Of a DNA stretch of 31,882 nt, positions 6,275 through 15,374 are shown one piece after another. The translations under genes and the position numbers were made by a program. The stretch is from a virus: positions 1 to 31,882 of IMG/VR virus record IMGVR_UViG_3300028008_001597, one strand, 5' to 3'. A model generated the notes under the pieces. It made no database searches and was not told the origin of the DNA. It was given only the letters and a program-made list of their open reading frames with translations. Numbering within the stretch: position 1 is the first letter of the stretch; the number at the start of each line of letters is the position of its first letter.

Positions 6275-6634
6275 ATGACTGAAAGACCATACGAAGATAT
6301 TGTTAAAAACATTACAGAAGTAATGGAACAATACGTAACACCGTCAGTACAGCAACATGGCGGAGAAGTTAACTTTGTTAGCTTTGAAAACGGTTGTGTA
6401 ACTGTACAACTTAGCGGAGCATGTTCAGGTTGTGCAGGTAGTACAATGACACTAAAACACGGCATTGAACAAATGATGACTCAACTTATACCAGAAGTAC
6501 TAAGTGTTGACGGTATTGATGATCCTTTTTCTACAGTTGATCCTTATTACATGCACGACCCATTTGGTGACGCACAGTTAGAATCAATTAGAATGTTAGA
6601 GGAATTAGATGAGCCTAATAATAGAGAAGTATAA
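6275..6634 (+). CDS. Nfu-type (NifU C-terminal domain) iron-sulfur carrier
   Basis: 119 residues from the ATG at 6275, chosen for its AGGAGA ribosome site; an upstream in-frame TTG at 6242 falls inside the promoter. Residues 10-80 form the NifU C-terminal fold with the cluster-binding C50-x-x-C53 in GACSGCAGSTMTLK. Such proteins carry [4Fe-4S] clusters to apo-proteins. A 40-residue acidic tail (DDPFSTVDPYYMHDPFGDAQ...) is extra and not recognised. It overlaps the next gene by 26 bases. Together with IscU it forms an Fe-S module. Confidence 0.9.
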   Translation: MTERPYEDIVKNITEVMEQYVTPSVQQHGGEVNFVSFENGCVTVQLSGACSGCAGSTMTLKHGIEQMMTQLIPEVLSVDGIDDPFSTVDPYYMHDPFGDAQLESIRMLEELDEPNNREV

Positions 6635-7292
6635 TTACGAAAAACTAAAGCGGGTAGAAGTAGATGGCAAGCGTAGATACGCAGCGCCAGGACATCCACC
6701 AGTAGCAAGTGTAACAACTATTCTTAGTGGTACTAAGGATATGAGTCATCTTATTGCTTGGAAGAAGCGTGTAGGTGAAAAGAAAGCACAAGAGATTGTA
6801 ACTGAAGCAAGTGGCGTAGGCACAAGGATGCACAAGTATCTAGAAGACTATGTTGACAATGGTGTGTGGACAGAGTCAGCAGGCAGCAATCCTTATGCAC
6901 AGCAAGCATACAAAATGGCATGTGTCATACGTGACGAAGCAATGGGCGATGTAGATGAGATATGGGGCAGTGAAGTTCCGCTTTATGTTCCAGGTATCTT
7001 TGCAGGCACAACCGACTTGGTAGGACAGTATAAGGGACAGCCTTGTATTATGGACTTCAAGCAAACTAACAAACCTAAGAAGCCTGAGTGGGTAGAAGAT
7101 TATTATCTACAACTTACAGCATACGCCTTAGGACACAACGAAGTACACGGCACAGACATACGTGAAGGACACATCTTTATGTGTAGTCGTGCATTAGAAT
7201 ATCAGCAGTTTGATCTATGGCCAGATGAGTTTGCAGAATGGGAACAAGAATGGTGGAATAGATGCAGACAATACTATGAGAAACATGGATAA
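6609..7292 (+). CDS. RecB-like PD-(D/E)xK exonuclease
   Basis: 227 residues. The motifs appear in order: a helix with His75 in GTRMHKYLE, Glu122, Asp136 in GTTDLVG, the D149-x-K151 pair in CIMDFKQTNK, and Gln168 in YYLQLTAYA. This is the arrangement of RecB/Cas4-family nucleases, which need Mg2+ and cut DNA ends. T4-like marine phages carry a similar nuclease, presumably for host DNA breakdown or recombination. It overlaps the nfu-like gene and shares TAATG with the small membrane gene after it. No 4-cysteine Fe-S cluster motif of the Cas4/AddB type is seen. Confidence 0.85.
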   Translation: MSLIIEKYNYEKLKRVEVDGKRRYAAPGHPPVASVTTILSGTKDMSHLIAWKKRVGEKKAQEIVTEASGVGTRMHKYLEDYVDNGVWTESAGSNPYAQQAYKMACVIRDEAMGDVDEIWGSEVPLYVPGIFAGTTDLVGQYKGQPCIMDFKQTNKPKKPEWVEDYYLQLTAYALGHNEVHGTDIREGHIFMCSRALEYQQFDLWPDEFAEWEQEWWNRCRQYYEKHG

Positions 7293-7396
7293 TGTGGGAT
7301 AAAATAAATGAATGGAGCATCAAAGCTCTTATCATATCAGGTATAATGATCTGGACAATCATATTTGCAGTGGCGTTTGTAGAATTCGCTTTGTAA
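7292..7396 (+). CDS. 34-residue single-span membrane peptide
   Basis: An ATG overlaps the stop of the nuclease gene (TAATG), giving MWDKINEWSIKAL followed by a hydrophobic helix of about 20 residues and ending VEFAL. It is short enough to be missed by automatic callers. The overlap suggests coupled translation. Function unknown. Confidence 0.5.
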   Translation: MWDKINEWSIKALIISGIMIWTIIFAVAFVEFAL

Positions 7397-7398
7397 CG

Positions 7399-7406
7399 GC
7401 TAAATA
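7399..7406 (+). promoter_or_regulatory. Late-type promoter variant (GCTAAATA)
   Basis: Six of eight bases match the late consensus TATAAATA; it lies 27 bases before the tail-fibre gene, which has a clear AGGAG. Confidence 0.35.
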
Positions 7407-7433
7407 TTACTATAATGAAATAGGAGTTATAGT

Positions 7434-9044
7434 ATGGCCGTAGTATCCATCAGTCGAATTCAAGTTCGCAGAGGACAAAAGAACACAGGTAGTGGATTAC
7501 CACAATTAGCAAGTGGTGAATTTGGCTGGGCTGTTGACTCGCAGGAACTGTACATTGGTAACGGTAGTGTAGCAGAAGGTGCGCCATTTGTTGGCAATAC
7601 TAAAATGCTAACTGAAACTGATAACTTGTTTGAATTTGCAAATACATATGAGTACCAAAGTGGTACCAACATGCAAACAGGCAGTTCTCCTAATAATCCA
7701 GTACTACGCACACTACAAGATAGATTAGATGACAGAGTGAGCATCCGTTCTTTTGGAGCAATGGGTGATGGCACAGATCAAGCGATACCACTACAACGTG
7801 CAATTGATCAGTTATACCTAAATGCAAGTAACAAAGGAACATCAGCAGCTCGTGTAGAACTTATACTAGAGCCTGGACAATATAATATTACTAATGGTCT
7901 TAAGATTCCTCCATTTACTACAATACGTGGAGCAGGTGCTGAGAAAACTATTATTATTGCTGGTCCATTTACTGCATTTGAAACATGCAATGAAACAAGT
8001 ACACCGGGTGTATATGCAAGCGATGCAACTAGTACAACACTTAATCAAGCAAGAAATATTACTATATCAGATCTAACAATTAGTTCAGAGGGTGCAGCAG
8101 CACTAAGTCTTGTAAGTTGTAAAGACAGTACGTTTGAAAACATAGTACTGAAAGGTCCGTATGCTTTAGGCGATGCAACTAATACAACTGACAATGGTAT
8201 TAAGATGACAGCATTAAGTACCGCAGTTAACACATCTAATAACAAGTTTATTAATATTAAGATAGAAAACTTTATGACAGGTGTTAGATCAGACAACGAC
8301 ATCAAAGATAACATATGGACAAACTGTGAGTTTGATACAATGTATAAAGGATTTGCATTAGGTACTGAAACTATTTTAGGTACTAGTGGAATGTTAACAG
8401 GACCGATCAACAACACTATTACTAATTGTACCTTTAATGACATTTATCAACACAGTATTGAAATTGCAGCTGGTACAGATAATATTAGTAAAGATAATAA
8501 ATTTTACAGCGTAGGCAACGCTGGTGGCAACGCACTACTAAATGCTAGTTCAATTATTAAGTTTGTTGGCAAGCGAAACAAAAGTGAAGGTGATTGGTTC
8601 AAACGAAGCGAAGAACTAGGTTATAATGAAACATATAAGAACAACGTTTCGTACTCACCTGAAGTAGAAGGTCCTACGATTACAGACTTTAGTACAACAC
8701 ACCAAATAGCAATTAACCAATCAGGTGAATATACAAAACTATTTAGACTGCCAGCTGATACTACTAAAGCATATGAAATAGAATACATCTATAAAAGTAG
8801 TACAGTTCAAGCAACTAGAACAGGAACAATGACAGCAGTTGTTGATCCAGCAAACAATACTGTAGAGTTTGACGATGAGTACACATACACAGGTAATTCA
8901 ACGTTTTCACAGAACTTAAAATTCACAGCACAAAATTATGACGAAAATGGCGATTCTTTGGTTGACACAATAGCCATTATGATGTTAAACTTAACAAGTA
9001 GCGATAATGCTACTTTGTACTATAAGGTTAAAACTAAGTCATAA
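7434..9044 (+). CDS. Tail fibre/spike-like protein with beta-helix domain
   Basis: 536 residues. The N-terminus (VSISRIQVRRG...LASGEFGWAVDSQELYIGNG) matches the repeat domain found at the start of many phage tail fibres and in the major tropism determinant family. Residues about 98-125 (VSIRSFGAMGDGTDQAIPLQRAID) carry the signature of a pectate-lyase-like right-handed beta-helix, and the Asn/Ser/Thr-rich body to about 400 fits the helix coils (NNKFINIKIENF..., NNTITNCTFNDI). The last 130 residues are beta-sandwich-like. It is probably a receptor-binding or baseplate-edge protein. Catalytic residues for polysaccharide cleavage cannot be assigned by eye. SD AGGAG; late-type promoter variant upstream. 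Confidence 0.8.
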   Translation: MAVVSISRIQVRRGQKNTGSGLPQLASGEFGWAVDSQELYIGNGSVAEGAPFVGNTKMLTETDNLFEFANTYEYQSGTNMQTGSSPNNPVLRTLQDRLDDRVSIRSFGAMGDGTDQAIPLQRAIDQLYLNASNKGTSAARVELILEPGQYNITNGLKIPPFTTIRGAGAEKTIIIAGPFTAFETCNETSTPGVYASDATSTTLNQARNITISDLTISSEGAAALSLVSCKDSTFENIVLKGPYALGDATNTTDNGIKMTALSTAVNTSNNKFINIKIENFMTGVRSDNDIKDNIWTNCEFDTMYKGFALGTETILGTSGMLTGPINNTITNCTFNDIYQHSIEIAAGTDNISKDNKFYSVGNAGGNALLNASSIIKFVGKRNKSEGDWFKRSEELGYNETYKNNVSYSPEVEGPTITDFSTTHQIAINQSGEYTKLFRLPADTTKAYEIEYIYKSSTVQATRTGTMTAVVDPANNTVEFDDEYTYTGNSTFSQNLKFTAQNYDENGDSLVDTIAIMMLNLTSSDNATLYYKVKTKS

Positions 9045-9047
9045 TTA

Positions 9048-9470
9048 ATGTTTGATAAAACTTATGAACAGCGACTGGTACTCTGGCGCGAGTTTCGAGA
9101 CTCTTTAGAAACTGCTCAGGATCCAATTCAAGACACGATTGATTTTTATAATCAAGCGCCTGTTGAGATAATTGCCGCAGATCCATATACTCCATCAACC
9201 TGGCCAGACCCGTGGGAACTGCTAGAGGAAAATAATTATTGTGCCTTTGTTAAGATACTTGCAATTTGTTACACCTTGCAGTTAACTGATGTTTTATCCC
9301 ATGGTACCTATGAGATACATATTACACGAGACAATGAAAACTCAGAGACTTATTACCTATTATTTGTCGACGACATTGTGATCGGTTTCAATGGAGAGAA
9401 GTATGTTAAGAAGAACGAATTACCCACCACTTTACGTTCTGAATTACAGCACTCACCACAAGCACAATAA
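9048..9470 (+). CDS. Conserved T4-like marine phage protein
   Basis: 140 residues, three bases after the fibre gene. The N-terminus is helical and acidic (LVLWREFRDSLETAQDPIQDTIDFY), followed by TWPDPWELLEENNYCAFVKILAICYTLQL and a small beta region (TYEIHITRDNENSETYYLLFVDD). From memory the WPDPWELL segment is widely kept in T4-like marine phages. No known activity. Position suggests it helps tail-fibre assembly or is a co-transcribed late gene. Confidence 0.7.
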   Translation: MFDKTYEQRLVLWREFRDSLETAQDPIQDTIDFYNQAPVEIIAADPYTPSTWPDPWELLEENNYCAFVKILAICYTLQLTDVLSHGTYEIHITRDNENSETYYLLFVDDIVIGFNGEKYVKKNELPTTLRSELQHSPQAQ

Positions 9471-9476
9471 TAAATA
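9469..9476 (+). promoter_or_regulatory. Late-type promoter candidate (AATAAATA) before nrdA
   Basis: Seven of eight bases match the late consensus, 26 bases before the nrdA start. The surroundings are very AT-rich, so chance is possible. Confidence 0.4.
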
Positions 9477-9502
9477 TTAAACACTAATAGACAGAGGTAA
9501 AA

Positions 9503-11806
9503 ATGGCAAATGGAACAATGATCACCAAGCGTGATGGTACTAAAGAACACTTAAATATCGACAAAATACATAAAGTAGTAGAACATGCTTGTGAAGGCTT
9601 AGCCGGAGTCAGTAGTAGTCAAATTGAAATGAGTGCAAACATACAATTTTATGATGGCATGACTACAAATGAAATACAAGAAGTACTTGTACGCTCAGCA
9701 AATGATCTAATTTCATTAGACACACCCAATTATCAATATGCGGCAGCAAGGCTGCTAAGTTACAGTGTAAACAAAATGGTATTCGGCGAATACAATGCAA
9801 TTACACTACAGAAAAACATTGAACGTAATATTGAACGTAACGTATATGATTCAAGTATATTGGACGTATACACAGCAGACGAAATTGCTACATTAGATAG
9901 TTACATTAAACATAAACGTGATGAGAACTTTACTTACGCAGGACTACGTCAAGTAGTTGACAAATATCTTTGTCAGGATCGTTCTTCAGGTGAAATATTT
10001 GAGACTCCCCAATTCATGTATATGATGATTGCTGCCACTTTGTTTGCGCAGTATCCAGCAGAAACACGTATGCATTACGTAAGGAGATACTACGATGCAA
10101 CTTCGCTATTTAGAGTTAATATTCCAACGCCAGTTATGGCCGGAGTGCGTACACCAGTACGTCAATTTGCTAGTTGTGTACTCGTTGACAGTAATGACAC
10201 TCTTGACTCCATTTTTGCTAGTGATATGTCTATCGGACGATATACCGCGCAGAGAGCGGGAATTGGTATCAATGCTGGACGTATACGCGGCGTTAACAGC
10301 AGAATCAGAGGCGGTGAAGTAGCACATACAGGTATTGTCCCGTTTCTAAAGAAGTTTGAATCAACAGTGCGTTGTTGTACACAAAATGGTGTGCGTGGCG
10401 GTAGTGCTACTACACACTTCCCTTTTTGGCATCAAGAGATTGAAGACATCCTTGTACTAAAGAACAACAAAGGTACAGAAGACAATCGTGTACGTAAATT
10501 AGATTATTCAATTCAACTTAACAAAACAATGTATGAAAGACTATTGACTGGCGGCGATATAACTCTTTTCTCGCCACATGATGTGCCAGGTCTTTACGAT
10601 GCATACTTTGGTGAGCCAGAGGCGTTCCAAGAACTTTATGAAAAGTATGAACGTGCTACAAGCATCAAGAAAAAGTCTATCCCAGCAATGGAATTATTTT
10701 CTGCGTTGATCAAAGAACGTGCAGAAACAGGACGCATTTATATTATGAATGTTGATCACTGTAACACACACAGCTCATTCAAAGACACAGTATACATGAG
10801 TAACTTGTGTCAAGAGATTACATTACCAACAAAGCCATTGGAGCATATAGACGACGAAGAAGGCGAAATTGCGCTATGTATTTTGTCTGCTATTAATGTA
10901 GGCACCATTCGTTCGTTAGACGACTTAGAAGACCTCTGTGAGCTTGCAGTACGTGCGCTAGAAGAGATTATTGACTATCAGAAGTATCCAATTAAGGCAG
11001 CAGAGATTAGTACAAAAGCAAGACGTTCATTGGGCGTAGGCTACATTGGTTTAGCACACTACCTAGCAAAACAAAAAGTAAACTATGCAGACAAAGAAGC
11101 ATGGAAACTAGTACATGATCTTAGTGAAGCATTCCAATATTACTTGTTAAAGGCCAGCAACAAATTAGCGCAGGAGAGAGGTGCTTGTGAGTACTTTAAC
11201 CGTACTAAATATAGTGATGGCATTCTGCCTATTGATACATACAAAACAGATGTTGACAGCATTGTGGAGAATAAATTAAACTATGATTGGGATAGTTTAC
11301 GATCTGACATTAAGGAACACGGACTTAGGCACAGCACATTGTCCGCACAAATGCCTTCGGAGAGCAGTTCCGTTGTGTCGAACGCAACAAATGGAATCGA
11401 ACCGCCTAGAGGTTACTTGTCCATTAAGAAAAGCAAAAAAGGGCCTCTTAAGCAGATTGTTCCACAGTATACTACACTAAAAAACAACTATACATTGCTT
11501 TGGGATATGCCAAGCAACGAAGGTTATATCAATGTAGTAGCAGTAATGCAGAAGTTCTTTGATCAAGCCATCAGTGGTAACTGGAGTTACAACCCAACAC
11601 ACTTTGAGAACAACGAAGTTCCAATGAGTGTGATGATGCAAGACTTGTTAAATACTTACAAGTATGGTTGGAAGACTAGTTATTACCAAAACACTTATGA
11701 TTATAAAACTGATCCAAGTGAACTAGAAGATGAAAAACCAGAAGAAGCATTAGCATCTTCAGACCTAATAGGCGAAGAAGAAGATTGCGATGCATGTGCA
11801 ATTTAA
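9503..11806 (+). CDS. nrdA: Class Ia ribonucleoside-diphosphate reductase, large subunit
   Basis: 767 residues, full length for the family (E. coli 761). It reduces ribonucleoside diphosphates to the deoxy form. An ATP-cone is present at the N-terminus (ITKRDGTKEHLNIDKIHKVV). Catalytic residues can be placed by motif: Cys225 (ASCVLVDS), Asn434, Cys436 and Glu438 (SNLCQEITLP), Cys459 (ALCILSAINVG), the Tyr-Tyr radical relay (SYYQNTY) near 727, and the C-terminal Cys762/Cys765 redox pair (DCDACAI). The pair has two residues between cysteines rather than the four of E. coli. It precedes nrdB and a glutaredoxin. Confidence 0.98.
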   Translation: MANGTMITKRDGTKEHLNIDKIHKVVEHACEGLAGVSSSQIEMSANIQFYDGMTTNEIQEVLVRSANDLISLDTPNYQYAAARLLSYSVNKMVFGEYNAITLQKNIERNIERNVYDSSILDVYTADEIATLDSYIKHKRDENFTYAGLRQVVDKYLCQDRSSGEIFETPQFMYMMIAATLFAQYPAETRMHYVRRYYDATSLFRVNIPTPVMAGVRTPVRQFASCVLVDSNDTLDSIFASDMSIGRYTAQRAGIGINAGRIRGVNSRIRGGEVAHTGIVPFLKKFESTVRCCTQNGVRGGSATTHFPFWHQEIEDILVLKNNKGTEDNRVRKLDYSIQLNKTMYERLLTGGDITLFSPHDVPGLYDAYFGEPEAFQELYEKYERATSIKKKSIPAMELFSALIKERAETGRIYIMNVDHCNTHSSFKDTVYMSNLCQEITLPTKPLEHIDDEEGEIALCILSAINVGTIRSLDDLEDLCELAVRALEEIIDYQKYPIKAAEISTKARRSLGVGYIGLAHYLAKQKVNYADKEAWKLVHDLSEAFQYYLLKASNKLAQERGACEYFNRTKYSDGILPIDTYKTDVDSIVENKLNYDWDSLRSDIKEHGLRHSTLSAQMPSESSSVVSNATNGIEPPRGYLSIKKSKKGPLKQIVPQYTTLKNNYTLLWDMPSNEGYINVVAVMQKFFDQAISGNWSYNPTHFENNEVPMSVMMQDLLNTYKYGWKTSYYQNTYDYKTDPSELEDEKPEEALASSDLIGEEEDCDACAI

Positions 11807-11809
11807 TGG

Positions 11810-11838
11810 TTGACTAAGTAGCGTATTTGCGTTACTAT
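11810..11838 (+). promoter_or_regulatory. Sigma70-like promoter for nrdB
   Basis: TTGACT (11810-11815), 17-base spacer, TACTAT (11833-11838) in the 64-base gap between nrdA and nrdB. The nrdB ribosome site is AGGAAG. Confidence 0.65.
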
Positions 11839-11870
11839 TATATAAGAGACACACAGAGATAGGAAGTAAG

Positions 11871-12974
11871 ATGGCGAAGACCGTATTTAATAAAGAAAAA
11901 GTAGATTTTACAAAACAGAACATGTTCTTCGGAGCAGATCAAAACACACAGCGTTATGATGTATTTAAGTTCCCAGTGTTTGATAAACTAAATCAAACAA
12001 TGCTAGGATACTTTTGGCGCCCGGAGGAAGTAAGTCTACAAAAAGACAGAGCAGACTTTGCTAACTTCCGTCCAGAGCAGAAACATATCTTTACTGCTAA
12101 CCTAAAATATCAAACACTACTTGACAGTGTCCAAGGACGTGGTCCATGCCTAGCATTTTTGCCGCATGTTTCACTTCCTGAACTAGAGGGCTGTATTGTT
12201 ACTTGGGACTTCTTTGAAACAATTCACTCACGTAGCTACACACATATTATGAAGAACGTGTACGCTGACCCGTCAGAAGTGTTTGACACTATTTTAGATG
12301 ACGAAAAGATTATTGCTCGTGCAACAAGTGTTACCAAACATTATGACGAGTTTACTGAAGCCGCTGATGCATTTAATCATAGAGGTGAAGGTAGTTCATA
12401 TGAAGTTAAGAAGAAACTTTATATGGCAATGATGACTGTAAACATCCTAGAAGGTTTACGCTTCTACGTATCATTTGCATGTACATTTGGTTTCGGCGAA
12501 CTAAAATTAATGGAAGGGTCTGCAAAGATTATCTCATTAATTGCTCGTGACGAAGCACAGCATCTAGCACTAAGCACACACGTATTGAAGTTGTGGGCAA
12601 ACGGCAAAGACGATCCAGAGATGGCTAAGATTGCTAAAGAGTGCGAAGAAGATGTATACGAACTGTGGCGCGAGTGTGTTCTAGAAGAAAAGGACTGGGC
12701 TGACTATCTATTTAAAGATGGATCAATGATTGGACTTAATGCTGCTCTGCTTAATCAATATGTAGAATATATTGCAAACCGCAGACTTAAAGCACTTGGC
12801 TTTAACGCAATCTTTGATCAGCCAGTAAACACTAACCCATTACCGTGGACACAACATTGGTTAAGTAGCTCAGGGCTACAAGTTGCTCCACAGGAAACAG
12901 AAGTTGAAAGTTATATCGTTGGCGGTATTAAACAAGATGTAACAACAGACTCTATTAAAGGATTCAGTCTATGA
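11871..12974 (+). CDS. nrdB: Class Ia ribonucleotide reductase, small (radical) subunit
   Basis: 367 residues, typical length. It makes the di-iron tyrosyl radical that drives NrdA. Ligands are visible: Asp85 (LLDSV), Glu116 and His119 with radical Tyr123 in FETIHSRSYTHI, Glu in NILEGLRFY (about 195) and the IARDEAQHL pair (Glu/His, about 230). The tyrosine is retained, so this is the classical tyrosyl-radical type. The C-terminal end (TDSIKGFSL) should dock NrdA. It overlaps the glutaredoxin gene by four bases. Confidence 0.98.
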   Translation: MAKTVFNKEKVDFTKQNMFFGADQNTQRYDVFKFPVFDKLNQTMLGYFWRPEEVSLQKDRADFANFRPEQKHIFTANLKYQTLLDSVQGRGPCLAFLPHVSLPELEGCIVTWDFFETIHSRSYTHIMKNVYADPSEVFDTILDDEKIIARATSVTKHYDEFTEAADAFNHRGEGSSYEVKKKLYMAMMTVNILEGLRFYVSFACTFGFGELKLMEGSAKIISLIARDEAQHLALSTHVLKLWANGKDDPEMAKIAKECEEDVYELWRECVLEEKDWADYLFKDGSMIGLNAALLNQYVEYIANRRLKALGFNAIFDQPVNTNPLPWTQHWLSSSGLQVAPQETEVESYIVGGIKQDVTTDSIKGFSL

Positions 12975-13225
12975 TAACAATCTATGGCAAACCGGCTTGT
13001 CCAAGTTGTACAAAGGCAAAAGCATTTGTAGAAACACGAGGATATCAGTTTGAATACAAAGAACTAAACAAAGACTTTACAAGAGAAGAACTATTTGAAA
13101 CATTCCCAACAGCTAGAACCTTTCCACAAATTATCGTTGGATTTGAAAAGGTAGGCGGCTATGAACAAATGATGGAATACATTGATAATACAGGATACAA
13201 CGGAACAGGACATTCAATATCATGA
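12971..13225 (+). CDS. Glutaredoxin
   Basis: 84 residues with active-site C10-P-S-C13 (KPACPSCTKAKAF) and the cis-proline segment TFPQIIVG, followed by GGYEQM, as in bacterial GrxC/NrdC proteins. It reduces the C-terminal cysteines of NrdA. ATGA overlap with nrdB implies coupled translation. CPSC differs from the common CPYC, a small change that alters redox potential in other family members. Confidence 0.92.
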   Translation: MITIYGKPACPSCTKAKAFVETRGYQFEYKELNKDFTREELFETFPTARTFPQIIVGFEKVGGYEQMMEYIDNTGYNGTGHSIS

Positions 13226-13512
13226 TGATTGAAACACCATATAAAGTAGGAGACACTGTGTCTCTAAAACTAAGTTCAGGCGAAGAAATCGTAGGACGCC
13301 TAGATGATGAATCTACAACAAAATTTACCCTAAAGAAGCCTATGGTATTAATTATGGGTGCTGAAGGACTTGGTCTAGCACCGTACATGTACAGTGTATC
13401 ACCAGATGCAAAGTTTCAATTATTGGCAGCAACAGTAAGTTGTATTGCTAAAACTGAAACAGATATTGCAAAACAATACGTTTCGACAACCAGTAGTATA
13501 CAAATGGTCTAA
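13222..13512 (+). CDS. Sm-like fold protein (putative)
   Basis: 96 residues overlapping the glutaredoxin stop by four bases. Residues 8-40 (YKVGDTVSLKLSSGEEIVGRLDDESTTKFTLKKP) fit the Sm1 strand pattern, in which a G-x-E-x-x-G-x-L core turns, and the middle reads LIMGAEGLGLAPYMYSV. The C-terminus is short and polar. T4-like marine phages carry similar proteins. RNA binding is possible but only inferred. Confidence 0.6.
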   Translation: MMIETPYKVGDTVSLKLSSGEEIVGRLDDESTTKFTLKKPMVLIMGAEGLGLAPYMYSVSPDAKFQLLAATVSCIAKTETDIAKQYVSTTSSIQMV

Positions 13513-13519
13513 AAACACT

Positions 13520-13527
13520 GATAAATA
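13520..13527 (+). promoter_or_regulatory. T4-late-type promoter (GATAAATA)
   Basis: GATAAATA lies 24 bases before the ATG at 13552, which has GGAG as ribosome site. It heads the M15 peptidase operon. Confidence 0.6.
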
Positions 13528-13551
13528 TATTGTAACAACAGGAGTACATGA

Positions 13552-14634
13552 ATGTCCATAGCTGGTGCAAATATATTTGAAGAGTCAACAGTTGAAGGCA
13601 CAGGCCAAACAACAGTAAACCATCCGGATGTAGATACGGATCCAGGCAGTTCGCCACCCGATCATGTACACATTGATCATGACTTATCGCATCAAGCATG
13701 TTTAGCTGAAATAGCAAGTTTGTTTGAAGATATACAAGCAGACCTACGCATTATCACAGATAGAGGCGAGGATAGATCAAAAGGTATATACGAACGACAA
13801 GCAGACACAGTAGCAAACAATCCTGCAAATATTGCGCAGGCTGCTGCCATGGTAGTTAATCTACAACAATCTGATTTACTTAATATGGTAAACGCTGAAG
13901 TAGGTAATCCAACTGACTTAGGTAATACAAGTTCAACCAACTATAATGCTATAAGAAATTCAAATACAAACGCAGGTGGCTTTAGAGGCGGACAAGCAGA
14001 AACAGCACAAACACCCGGCTACGGAGGCGCAGGAGCATCAACTGCTATTGTAGGCGAGGACGGAACGACATACTACGAAGGCACTGTACCACTTGATCAA
14101 GTAGTAACTGAAAGTGGATCAGGTAACGGCAATGTAACATACGCATTAGGCGGAGTACGTAACTTACCAATACAAAAACAATTATTTGATCTACTTAGTG
14201 AAGCAGCAAAAGAAGCAGGAGTTGATGTTGTTGTTACAAGTGGAGGACAAGTTCCTACAAGTGAAGGTGGCATCAAAGGCAAAAATAGAACTGGCTCTAA
14301 TAGACATGACAAAGGTTATGCCGCAGATGTTAGAGTATTAGATGGCGATGGCACAAGACTATTCACAAACAATCCTGCACAACTTCCTATCATAACAAAA
14401 TTTATACAAGCATGTCAAGCTAGAGGCGCAACAGGAGTAGGTTGTGGTAATGGCTATATGTCAAACGGAAACATACATGTTGATATTGCTTGGGCAGGCC
14501 AACAGCAAGGCGCAATTCAAGGAATATTATCAAATAGATATTGGGGAGGCGGTGCATCCGCAGGCCTTTCAACTAGAACAGCTAATGCTCCGCAGTATTT
14601 AAAAGACTTAATGACACCAAGGGATAACGCATAA
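13552..14634 (+). CDS. Virion-associated M15-family zinc peptidase (first of two)
   Basis: 360 residues. The N-terminal 115 residues are helical and acidic and have no known fold; 130-190 is Gly/Ser/Thr/Asn-rich linker. Residues 205-315 form a D-Ala-D-Ala carboxypeptidase-like domain: VVVTSGGQVPTSEGG, then R251-H252-x-x-G-x-A-x-D259 (SNRHDKGYAADV) and H309-x-D311 (IHVDIA), which supply the Zn ligands of M15 peptidases. It would cut peptidoglycan cross-links. No signal peptide, so a tail or baseplate enzyme used at entry is more likely than a lysis enzyme. Late promoter at 13520. Coupled to the next gene by TAATG. Confidence 0.8.
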   Translation: MSIAGANIFEESTVEGTGQTTVNHPDVDTDPGSSPPDHVHIDHDLSHQACLAEIASLFEDIQADLRIITDRGEDRSKGIYERQADTVANNPANIAQAAAMVVNLQQSDLLNMVNAEVGNPTDLGNTSSTNYNAIRNSNTNAGGFRGGQAETAQTPGYGGAGASTAIVGEDGTTYYEGTVPLDQVVTESGSGNGNVTYALGGVRNLPIQKQLFDLLSEAAKEAGVDVVVTSGGQVPTSEGGIKGKNRTGSNRHDKGYAADVRVLDGDGTRLFTNNPAQLPIITKFIQACQARGATGVGCGNGYMSNGNIHVDIAWAGQQQGAIQGILSNRYWGGGASAGLSTRTANAPQYLKDLMTPRDNA

Positions 14635-15374
14635 TGCCAGCACCGTATCAACATTTAGATATGACTCCGGAATACAATCGGATTATTACAGCACTTACAG
14701 GTATACGTGATGACATTAGATTATTGCGCAGACTACAAGAAGATCCAGAGTCTGGAATAGCAACAAGTAATGTACTCAACGACTTCCAACGAGCCCTTTT
14801 AACAGTGTCAATGAGTTCTGCAGGGTCAAACGCAGCCGGAGCAGTTGCCGCAATGATAGACAGTGGACAAACGACTAACGGCGGTGGCATAGCAGCACCT
14901 ACTGGAGATAGTAATGCAGACTTGAGTACAGAAAGAACAACAATACTTGCCGCACTAGGAGTTACAGAAGATCCAGAAGATATGAAAATATTGATAAGAG
15001 TAAGTGGACAATACTATTGGGAAGCAGCAGGAGTAGCAGGACCAGACGATGGCCTTAGAGGACCGGCAACAGTAGTAACACCATTTGCACTAGGCGAGCA
15101 ACTAGGTTACGATAATGAATCAACTGGAGCAATTACGCCAGGAGCACCGTCAGGACCACCAGATGGAATACCTAATGCTTCATCACCAAAGAAACGTTGG
15201 CCATTTGCAAGACCAGAAGGCCAAACAGCACAGCAAAATGCTAATCCAAATGCAGATTTAGTTGATCCAGCAACTGGTCAAGTAGTTGCAAGATCAGTGG
15301 ATGAACAGCGAGCAGCTGACCGTTCAGGAACAACATCACCTCCTGCTACAGATTATAGTCCAGGGGCGCAATAA
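14634..15374 (+). CDS. Virion-type protein linking two peptidase genes
   Basis: 246 residues. The N-terminal helix (NRIITALTGIRDDIRLLRRLQEDPESGI) resembles the segment at about 55-79 of the preceding peptidase (LFEDIQADLRIITDRGEDRSKGI), so the two share a domain. The rest is Gly/Pro/Ser/Asn-rich and probably disordered or repetitive, apart from ILIRVSGQYYWEAAGVAG. No catalytic motif. TAATG junctions on both sides imply a fixed stoichiometry with both peptidases. Role likely structural. Confidence 0.65.
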   Translation: MPAPYQHLDMTPEYNRIITALTGIRDDIRLLRRLQEDPESGIATSNVLNDFQRALLTVSMSSAGSNAAGAVAAMIDSGQTTNGGGIAAPTGDSNADLSTERTTILAALGVTEDPEDMKILIRVSGQYYWEAAGVAGPDDGLRGPATVVTPFALGEQLGYDNESTGAITPGAPSGPPDGIPNASSPKKRWPFARPEGQTAQQNANPNADLVDPATGQVVARSVDEQRAADRSGTTSPPATDYSPGAQ

